A DNA stretch of 64,000 nt from Bacteroidaceae bacterium (lineage in GTDB: Bacteria > Bacteroidota > Bacteroidia > Bacteroidales > Bacteroidaceae): assembly GCA_017447625.1 (NCBI GenBank), contig JAFSNB010000039.1:102237-166236 (forward strand). The letters are read 5' to 3'. The position numbers and the translations under genes are program-made. Positions 57,444 through 64,000 of the stretch are shown piece after piece (position 1 is the first letter of the stretch; each line of letters starts with the position of its first letter). Below the pieces are notes generated by a model. It did no database searches. It was not told where the DNA came from and saw nothing but the letters and a program-made list of their open reading frames with translations.

Positions 57444-59288
57444 TCAGTACAACCGATAAAAAACGCCCTTCATCTTCTTAGATAGCCCTTGCTCCGTGAA
57501 CGTGGCAGTAATCTTCTCACAGATGTAGCGGAAACCGTCAATGTGGAAGATGGCGCGTGGATTAGGAACATGGTCAGACAGGAAGGAGAAGGTGTACTTC
57601 TTCTTCAAGTCTGCGTTGTATGTCGGGTAGTTGATGGCATCCCGCCCATCGAAACGCAGGGATGATGGATATTGCTTATAATGCCAGTTGGCATCTATCA
57701 TAATCGTATCCACCCACGGCATCGGCACTTCGTTCTGTGGAATCTGCCCGTTCCAATAAGCAAGGTATATCTTATCATAGTATTCCTTGACTCCCTGCTG
57801 TTCCCCCTGTGCGATGATAGCCAACGGCAGTGGGTTCACCAGCCTCGAAGAGTCATTGGCTCCAAGGTTGTCCTCTGCCGTCTCATCGTAGTTGTTCATC
57901 TGCAAGAACAGCATGAAGCCATGTTCCGCGTCCGTCTCGTCCAGCCATGCCGGAACCATCTTAATCTCCTGCACCTTCTCATCCTCCCCGCCTCGGATAC
58001 TGCGGTCACCAAAGATGTTGATGGGAACCGGGGCGTAGGAACGTGAATACACCCAGTATCTGCCACTCGGCTGTACCTCCCCATCAATCACGGCCACACC
58101 CTCCCTTGTTACCATCTTTGTATTGCGGAAAGCGAAATAGGTATCCACGGAGCGCACATAGTGAATCTGATGGATAAGCACCATGTTTTCCTGTTGCTCC
58201 TGGCTGTCATTATACTCCATGATAACTGTCTTCAGGTCGTTGCAAGTATTAAGGAAACTGCTCATGGTGTCGTATGTCCTTATCTTATCCCACAGCGTAT
58301 TGAGCACCCACGGCGAAGAATAATACTTCCATGCGTTGTGGTCGCAGTCTGCAAACTGCCGCTTCTTGGCTGGCAGAAACTTATCGTTTGCCTCCGAGGA
58401 TATATCCACCTTATACTCATCAATGACCGTATCGATGACCTCATCATATAGCTCATGCAGCACGGAAGCCGTATAGTGGAACGTCACCTTCTTCCGCTTA
58501 TGGTCAATGTCAAACTCAGCATTCAGCAGAAGCTCAATCTGATGCAGCAACTCAGTTATTGACCAATGCGGCATCGCCCGGGCAAACGATGGAATGTCCC
58601 ATGCCGCAGGCAGCGTATTACAGATCAGGATGTAGCGGTGATATGACTGCCTCCACTCTCTCAGGTCAGCCGTATAGCCCTGTTCCATCAGAATCTCCTC
58701 CACGGCATAGATGAGAAACGGCTGCTGTGAGAGCTTCATCTTATTCTCTCCGTTGCCCCGACGATACACCCACGTATAGTTACCATGGTCGCTGTCATAA
58801 CGTGCTTCATTCTGAATGTTGCCTGAATACGAGTTCACCCAAGGCAATGCCACGGAATTTGGATAAGGGTCATTGTATATCGTCCACATATTAGCAGGTG
58901 GCACGTTCTTTGCCAGCCCGTCATAATACTGGCCCCAATTGAACTCATTGATGTACGTATTATCAAACGTACTCTCGAAGTTCTGCGCTGAACGTCCTTC
59001 CAGGAACTGCGTCTTCACCTCCTTCTCATTGATTTCCGTAATTGTCACCACTCCACTGCGGTACAATGAGCCATGAGTAATCACACAGTCATACACCACC
59101 TTCTCCTTGACCACATCCTTGCGGTCAATATTGCCGAAGATGGCGCGGTTCTGCGGGCAGTCAGCCAATGGAAATGTCATTGTCAGCGTATAGGAATCAC
59201 TGCCCGTGAACAGTCTGTTCTCTGAGATATAATCGAAGCTGCTTCCCTTCTTCAGGATGGCTTCCTTGTCGTCAATCAGTATTGTCAT
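57444..59288 (-). CDS. Phage tail-associated protein (614 aa), function unassigned
   Basis: I do not recognise a named domain. It is encoded 69 bp downstream of the tape-measure gene, where siphophages carry the distal tail or tail-hub protein, and its size suits that role. The N-terminus (MTILIDDKEAILKKGSSFDY) begins a region rich in beta strands (DSYTLTMTFPLADCPQNRAI). The protein is rich in Tyr and Trp throughout and has no signal peptide, transmembrane segment or peptidase motif. It ends EQGLSKKMKGVFYRLY. The terminator at 57330-57375 lies beyond its stop. Confidence 0.7.
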   Translation of the reverse strand: MTILIDDKEAILKKGSSFDYISENRLFTGSDSYTLTMTFPLADCPQNRAIFGNIDRKDVVKEKVVYDCVITHGSLYRSGVVTITEINEKEVKTQFLEGRSAQNFESTFDNTYINEFNWGQYYDGLAKNVPPANMWTIYNDPYPNSVALPWVNSYSGNIQNEARYDSDHGNYTWVYRRGNGENKMKLSQQPFLIYAVEEILMEQGYTADLREWRQSYHRYILICNTLPAAWDIPSFARAMPHWSITELLHQIELLLNAEFDIDHKRKKVTFHYTASVLHELYDEVIDTVIDEYKVDISSEANDKFLPAKKRQFADCDHNAWKYYSSPWVLNTLWDKIRTYDTMSSFLNTCNDLKTVIMEYNDSQEQQENMVLIHQIHYVRSVDTYFAFRNTKMVTREGVAVIDGEVQPSGRYWVYSRSYAPVPINIFGDRSIRGGEDEKVQEIKMVPAWLDETDAEHGFMLFLQMNNYDETAEDNLGANDSSRLVNPLPLAIIAQGEQQGVKEYYDKIYLAYWNGQIPQNEVPMPWVDTIMIDANWHYKQYPSSLRFDGRDAINYPTYNADLKKKYTFSFLSDHVPNPRAIFHIDGFRYICEKITATFTEQGLSKKMKGVFYRLY

Positions 59289-59357
59289 ACCTTAAATCTA
59301 TTTACGTGCGCGTGTGCGCGAACTATTAATTAATGTCTCTCTATTCTCTCCAATCCC

Positions 59358-62300
59358 TTATCTCTGTGAGCGCGGTGTCTTATTGCGCATGAGGTTGTCA
59401 TACTCATCCTGTGCTCTCTTGATACCTCTGTCACCCTCAACTGTATTGACGGTGACAAACGGCTCTTCAAGTCGCTTCTCTAACTGCCGCATGACAGAAG
59501 AATAGTTTGCCATCGCTGCACTATTCGATGTCAATGCGGCCACCAGCGTCCCGTCCGTTGCCTGTTTTGCTAGGACTGTTGGCGCTGTGATTGAGCGCGA
59601 TACATCTTCACTGCGCAGTGTGCCTATCGTGTTGGTACGCTGGGCATAGTCTAACGCCTCAATCATCGGACGTGCTGCAGGTGAGTTCACCAACGCCTGT
59701 GAAGCCACCCATTCCCCTGCATGGACTACGCCCACTTCCAGCTCTTTCGGACCCTTTGGCGTATAGCCGCCCTCAGCATATCCCTGTGCCTCCGATGCCT
59801 GTTGCTGCTTCTTGATAGCTGCAATCTGGATAGCACCTGCCGCCACGGCCATTGCCGCTGCAATAGGTGCCAGGATATAGCCCACGTATGGAACGGATGC
59901 AGCACTACTGTAGGCGTTGATGGCCGCTGTTGCCGTCTGTGCGACAGCCTGAATCACCTGCATGGCGAACATCTTGCGGTTTGCCTCGTTCTTGATACGT
60001 GCTATCTCCTGTTCCTTCTCGCGTTCAAGACGTTTCACTTTGTATGTATTACCCTCGGCGAAGGAAATCTCAGCATCGTAGCGGCTTGTGATGGCCGCAG
60101 TCTGAATCTCCACTTCGGCCTGAATGATGTCAGACAGTCCGCTGAAGATGCTGCTCATGCCGGACACGATGGTATCAAAGCTTTCAAGTATGGCCTTTCC
60201 TCCGTCCGAGTCCAGCCACTCCACTACAGCTTGTGTTGAAGCCTGCATCCCATTCAGCTCCTCCCCGCCATACTTGCGGATGAGTGCGGCCTTGGCCTTC
60301 TGATATGCCTCTTCAATGCGAAGCTTCTCTTTTGCATTGTTACCTGCCAAGGTTATTTCATTCTGATATACCTGTCTCAGTAATGCGAGATCCTGGGAAA
60401 GAGCTTGCTGTCTCTCGGCTGCATTCAGCCCGAAATATTCATCCTTGATTTTCTTCAGCTTCTGTTGGTGCTCCTTTTCCTTCTGCTCATACTCCTTGCG
60501 TCTGCGCTGCGTGTCAGCAAGCAGTTTCTCCTGGTATGCCTGTTCTGCGGCCAAACGCTCCTTTGTTCCTTCCTTGTAGATGGCTACGACCTTGCGGGCA
60601 TGGTCCAGCTCTAACATCCGCAAGGCTTCCTGATAAGCCTCCGTGGTACTCATGCCATCGATGTACCGCTGCTGGATAGCCATCTTCTGTTCCTCGTAGG
60701 CTGCATCCTCTGCCTCGCGGGTGCGTTCAAGCCCTGCCTTCGTCTGTGCTGCAACCGCCTCGTAGTAGTCGGCTTCGGCAGTGATACGCTCCTGTTCTGT
60801 TAGGTCAGTACGGGCAAGAATCTTCTGCCCATACTCCACCTCTATCTCTTCGAGGCGTTTCTGGTATTGCTCATAATCAGCTTCTCCACGGGCGTAGTTG
60901 ATACGTATCTCTGCCTGTTGTCTCTCGCGCCATTCCTTTTCAGCCTTGAACTTGTCGCCCTTCTGCTTGTCATCAGTGCCATCACCTCCACCACCTCCGT
61001 TGCCGGAACCGCCACCATTCCCGCTGCTCTCGGACTTGGCCCTTGCCTCGTCTGCAAGTTCCATGTTCCGTGCCGTGAGGTCATCGATGATGCGGTTCAG
61101 CTCCTTCTCCTCCCTGTCAGCCGCTTCCAGCTGGGCCTTCCATGCCCGATAAGCAGACGGTGAAGCCCCTGCCTTACCAGCTGCTTCATCGGCATTCATG
61201 CCCTCGCTCTCATAGAACATGGCATTCACCATCCTGTCGCTGGCCTCGTTCTGCAACTTCTTCCGTCTCTCCGTTGCCTCCGGCAGCTTTGCCAATGCCG
61301 CGTCAATCTTGGCCTTGTTCTTCAGCTGCTCCACATAAATGCCAAGCACCTCGGCATTATGCCCTATCAGCTTGCCCTCATCACTGAGGCTTGCGTGATA
61401 GTCAGGAATAATCTGCTGAAGTTCCTCGATAGCCTTGCGGCGGTTCTCAATGGAAACCGTCTCATCCTCGATGGTTCGTTTCAGAATGTCAATCCTCTTG
61501 ATTTCCTCGGCAGAATTCATCCGTGCCTCCTTCTCGATGTCCTGAAGCAGTTGCTGTTCCTTGCGCTGCTCCCTCAGGCTCTGGACGATGGCGATGATAG
61601 CGGCCACTACGGCAGCGGCCATCAGTCCATAGACTGTACGCAACTGCTTCCCCTTATTCTGTAGGTCAACAAGCAGGCTGCTCTCCTTGGCCATGTTGCC
61701 TGTCAGTCTTGCCCCTGCCAGTTGCAGTCGCAGTTTTGCTACAGTCAGCAGATCTACGACAGCCTTATATCCCTTGGTGGCAGTGGTTGTCACAACCGTC
61801 CAGGCATTTAAAGCCTTAAGACGGATGGCCGAAAGATTGACCGCCACATTGTAGGCCACGATAGCAGCCGTTGCCGTAAGAATAGCCTTGCGGTGCTCAA
61901 TGAAGAAGGAAACCGCCGTACTGAGGAACCGCAATGTCAGCGAAGATGATGTATAGACATGGCGCATGATTGGCAGCAGTTTCTCACCGAGTTCTGCAGC
62001 CAGTGCCGCCACACGCTTGCGGGCTTTCTCTATGCCCGCCTGTGCCGTGTTGTTCTGAATGTCGTACATCTGTGTGACCTTGGTCGCCTTGTCGAAGGCC
62101 TTCTGTGCCTCTTCCTGCTCCCACTTCACCATGTCAATGTTATTGGCCAGTGTAGCCATAACCTGTGAGGCACGTGCTCCGTTTTCACCCATGTCCTTGA
62201 AGACTGGAGCCAGTGCGTCCATGTTGCCAATTTCCTTGAATCGTTCAAGAATCATGATGAAGCCAGCGTTAGCATCTTCAGCCATTACCTTCTTGAACTG

Positions 62301-63380
62301 CTCTGCATTCAGGTTCAAAGCCTTGGCAAACTTGTCACTCTCCTTGTAAGCATCCATGATCAGCTTCGACACAGCCGTAGCCGACATCTCCGCTGCCTGA
62401 CCGTTGGCATCGAGGACGGCACCGATGGCGATAAGCTGCGGCAGTGTCATGTTTGCTGCCTTACCCACACCACCCATACGTCGTGCGAAGTTAGCCAGGT
62501 ACTCACTTCCAGCCGTACAGTTCTGGGACAACTCCGTTATCGTGGAGCCGATGGCCAACAGCGCCTGTTCCGTGCCGAGTTGGTCCTTGATACCGAAGAT
62601 GCTGGAGAGTTTCGACAGCACCAATGTAGCCCCGTCACCGATGTCTGAGAGGGCTACGTTTATCTGGTCGGCACCACGTACATAACCCATGATATCCTCG
62701 ATGGACTTCATGCCCAGCTTACCTGCATCCTCCGCATATTTGTTCAGCTCAATAATGGAGGTCCTGGTATTCATTTTGGCCATCTCTGCATTCAGTTCCC
62801 GTACCTGATCCATGGAAAGGGACGTGAACTTGCTAACGTTGGCCATCTCCTGTTCCCATTCCGCGTAGGCGTTGACTGCCGAGCGTCCGGCCATGATAAG
62901 CCCGGTGACAGCAGCAGTGGCACCAGCAATCGTGGCACCCCATTCATTGATACCCCTATTGATGCGTTGAAGCAGTGTTTCGGAGTGCCGGAACTCTGCA
63001 TTTACGCGGTCAAGTTCCGCTTTCACCGCCTTGATCTTGGCCACCTGAGCCGTCCAAGCCTCGCTGCCCCGCTCAATCCCGTTGAGCTGACGGCGAAGTA
63101 GAGAAAGCGTCTGATTCAGTTGCTTTGGCGTGGCCCTGTCAAGGCGGCGCATGACGTCCTCTGCCGTGGCAGTGGCGGATTGTATCTGCTTAATCTGAGC
63201 ATTGGTCTGGTTAAGCTCTTTCTGTAGCCGTTTCAGCGTGGCCTTGTCCCCGCTGCGACGAGCTTTGTCTATGGCCGCTTCCAACTGGGTAGCCTTCTGT
63301 TTGAGGTTATCCAACATCTCCTGTGCCTGTCGGCCATTGACAGTGAGGGTGACTGTTGCGTTTGTGTTAAGTTCTGACAT
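59358..63380 (-). CDS. Phage tail tape-measure protein
   Basis: Sets tail length and helps DNA entry. The 1340-aa protein starts at MSELNTNATVTLTVNGRQAQ; the open frame to 63482 adds 34 unlikely residues. The N-terminus is coiled coil (MLDNLKQKATQLEAAIDKAR). A TP901-type tape-measure core (about 165-500) has WEQEMANVSKFTSLSMDQVR, YLANFARRMGGVGKAANMTL and VFKDMGENGARASQVMATLA. Hydrophobic segments follow (AILTATAAIVAYNVAVNLSA; VYGLMAAAVVAAIIAIVQSL; VGYILAPIAAAMAVAAGAIQ), with long charged coiled coils between them and a Gly/Asn linker (GNGGGSGNGGGGGDG). Confidence 0.95.
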   Translation of the reverse strand: MSELNTNATVTLTVNGRQAQEMLDNLKQKATQLEAAIDKARRSGDKATLKRLQKELNQTNAQIKQIQSATATAEDVMRRLDRATPKQLNQTLSLLRRQLNGIERGSEAWTAQVAKIKAVKAELDRVNAEFRHSETLLQRINRGINEWGATIAGATAAVTGLIMAGRSAVNAYAEWEQEMANVSKFTSLSMDQVRELNAEMAKMNTRTSIIELNKYAEDAGKLGMKSIEDIMGYVRGADQINVALSDIGDGATLVLSKLSSIFGIKDQLGTEQALLAIGSTITELSQNCTAGSEYLANFARRMGGVGKAANMTLPQLIAIGAVLDANGQAAEMSATAVSKLIMDAYKESDKFAKALNLNAEQFKKVMAEDANAGFIMILERFKEIGNMDALAPVFKDMGENGARASQVMATLANNIDMVKWEQEEAQKAFDKATKVTQMYDIQNNTAQAGIEKARKRVAALAAELGEKLLPIMRHVYTSSSLTLRFLSTAVSFFIEHRKAILTATAAIVAYNVAVNLSAIRLKALNAWTVVTTTATKGYKAVVDLLTVAKLRLQLAGARLTGNMAKESSLLVDLQNKGKQLRTVYGLMAAAVVAAIIAIVQSLREQRKEQQLLQDIEKEARMNSAEEIKRIDILKRTIEDETVSIENRRKAIEELQQIIPDYHASLSDEGKLIGHNAEVLGIYVEQLKNKAKIDAALAKLPEATERRKKLQNEASDRMVNAMFYESEGMNADEAAGKAGASPSAYRAWKAQLEAADREEKELNRIIDDLTARNMELADEARAKSESSGNGGGSGNGGGGGDGTDDKQKGDKFKAEKEWRERQQAEIRINYARGEADYEQYQKRLEEIEVEYGQKILARTDLTEQERITAEADYYEAVAAQTKAGLERTREAEDAAYEEQKMAIQQRYIDGMSTTEAYQEALRMLELDHARKVVAIYKEGTKERLAAEQAYQEKLLADTQRRRKEYEQKEKEHQQKLKKIKDEYFGLNAAERQQALSQDLALLRQVYQNEITLAGNNAKEKLRIEEAYQKAKAALIRKYGGEELNGMQASTQAVVEWLDSDGGKAILESFDTIVSGMSSIFSGLSDIIQAEVEIQTAAITSRYDAEISFAEGNTYKVKRLEREKEQEIARIKNEANRKMFAMQVIQAVAQTATAAINAYSSAASVPYVGYILAPIAAAMAVAAGAIQIAAIKKQQQASEAQGYAEGGYTPKGPKELEVGVVHAGEWVASQALVNSPAARPMIEALDYAQRTNTIGTLRSEDVSRSITAPTVLAKQATDGTLVAALTSNSAAMANYSSVMRQLEKRLEEPFVTVNTVEGDRGIKRAQDEYDNLMRNKTPRSQR

Positions 63381-63444
63381 AAATGTGTGGCTATTTTGTG
63401 CGTTTGTTACTTGTTCAAGGGTGGGTGGCGGGCCTAAAACCGCT

Positions 63445-63674
63445 GCAAAGTAAATACTTTGCCTACCTCTGTGAAAAGACACTTTCGAGGTACTCGAATC
63501 AACAACTCTTCAACACCTGGGAAATGGTCAAAAACCATGATAACCATGATTTTCAGCGACTTACGCGAACTCCACAATTTTCCAGAGTTGAAATTCCGAT
63601 ATGGCTGTAAATCAGCCACATGGGGGTGTCGGGGGAAAGAATTTTCCCTGACTTCGCGCTATGCAGCCCCCGAC
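63445..63674. other. Cluster of palindromes upstream of the tape-measure gene
   Basis: Three structures: a palindrome GCAAAGTA-AA-TACTTTGC (63445-63462) that also gives a weak TTACTTTG promoter on the minus strand; hairpin TGGCTG-TAAAT-CAGCCA (63602-63618); and arms GTCGGGGG (63628-63635) and CCCCCGAC (63667-63674) around an inner GGGAAAGAATTTTCCC. Short open frames here (for example 63459-63710 plus) look fortuitous. Confidence 0.55.
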
Positions 63675-63730
63675 CGCCCTGCCGCTTGCCCTCCCTCTCG
63701 CCCTCCTTGACCTTTGCGGAATATGTAAGC

Positions 63731-64000
63731 GGTCTCTTTGAAAAATCCCCCTTTTGGTCTCATCGTTGCCGCCACTGCTGAAACTTGCGCCCTCGGTCTC
63801 ATATCATCATAACCGCCCCGATGGTCTCACAATAGCCTCCCGACCTCCCACGCGCTCACGCACTGACCACCGCCACCCCGAAAACCGCCTTTATGGTCTC
63901 ATATTGTTATAACCGCCCCGATGGTCTCACAATAACCTCCCGACCTCACACTCGCTCACCCACTGACCACCGCCCCCCGAAAACCGCCATTAGGGTCTCA
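63731..64000. repeat. Non-coding tandem array with GGTCTCA words, 100-bp period
   Basis: GGTCTCA occurs at 63756, 63795, 63823, 63895, 63923 and 63994 (and GGTCTCT at 63731). From 63795 the spacing alternates 28, 72, 28, 71, because a unit of about 100 bp is repeated: 63795-63894 and 63895-63993 are nearly identical. Each unit has two GGTCTCA words, each closely preceded by a CCGCC-type word on the plus strand. Both strands carry stops in the reading frames I checked. It continues past the window edge. Confidence 0.9.

Larger units (their letters stand above)
55690..64000. mobile_element. Integrated prophage-like element at tRNA-Glu, right end outside the window
   Basis: The left boundary is placed at the tRNA-Glu 3' end, because a tyrosine integrase follows it within 450 bp and the genes beyond are phage tail genes. 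The contents are integrase-arm-like repeats, integrase, a terminator, a tail-associated protein, a tape-measure protein and a non-coding tandem array. The direct repeat of the tRNA 3' end that would mark the far boundary was not found, so the element extends past 64000. Structural tail genes argue for a prophage rather than a conjugative element. Confidence 0.8.

Noticed and set aside
57444-63380. Diversity-generating retroelement in the prophage
   Set aside because: No reverse transcriptase and no template/variable repeat pair; the array repeats are non-coding.
63459-63710. 83-codon plus-strand gene (and a 61-codon minus-strand one at 63434-63619)
   Set aside because: Both pass through palindromes, have no usable start context and lack protein-like composition.
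63731-64000. CRISPR array
   Set aside because: The repeated words are 7 bp with alternating 28/72 spacing, and the intervening DNA is itself repeated, so there are no unique spacers.

Overview
The window is a chromosomal segment of a member of the Bacteroidales, most likely Prevotellaceae or a close gut relative. The signs are a SusC/SusD locus, Bacteroidetes-type promoters (TAnnTTTG at -7, usually with a TTG at about -33), very few Shine-Dalgarno sequences, families largely confined to the phylum (DUF4301, DUF4348, the GH133/GT4/GH57 glycogen trio), a C10 peptidase with a Prevotella-like C-terminal tail, and a Bacteroidetes tyrosine integrase.

Layout. 1-11368 (minus) is one operon: a large FAS1-like lipoprotein, SusC, SusD and two more FAS1 lipoproteins, the last cut by the window edge. 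11739-15182 (plus) is thrS-infC-rpmI-rplT, followed by methylmalonyl-CoA epimerase and a Nudix gene broken by an in-frame TAA. 16543-19753 (minus) holds a HAD-phosphatase lipoprotein, a secreted TPR protein and an unknown protein. 19924-23726 (minus) holds the two halves of a FetAB-type ABC exporter enclosing two putrescine-synthesis genes (aguB, aguA), with repeat-filled gaps. pheS (minus) diverges from a DUF4348 lipoprotein and murB. murB converges with an outer-membrane protein gene. Then come a C10 cysteine peptidase, nth, pgk and a lone solute-binding lipoprotein.

33839-35619 encodes an exported redox pair: a Tat-type aldo/keto reductase with iron-sulfur clusters and an FMN-binding protein. 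35737-38887 is an amidase-MlaD-GH43 operon. A TonB receptor, a RelA-type (p)ppGpp synthetase with a degenerate hydrolase domain, a DUF4301 protein and a Crp/Fnr regulator follow. 46507-51424 carries the glycogen genes; the GH57 protein ends in an Ala/Pro/Lys tail. 52248-55089 is a fatty-acid activation operon (XRE-cupin regulator, acyl-CoA synthetase, thioesterase), convergent with a sugar-ketoisomerase-like cupin.

From tRNA-Glu(CTC) at 55633 to the right edge lies an integrated prophage-like element: integrase-arm-like repeats, a tyrosine integrase, and minus-strand tail genes including a tape-measure protein. Upstream of the tape-measure gene is a non-coding, G-rich (minus strand) array with a 100-bp period built on GGTCTCA words, which runs off the window.

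The segment is rich in short repeats of several families: GC-rich palindromes, two of which lie in frame inside protein genes; a 110-145 bp element in two inverted copies; AT-rich elements around the solute-binding gene; and short-period repeats at gene starts. The repeats, the 63731-64000 array, the arm-site cluster, the exported redox pair and the FAS1-rich SusCD operon are the least explained parts.
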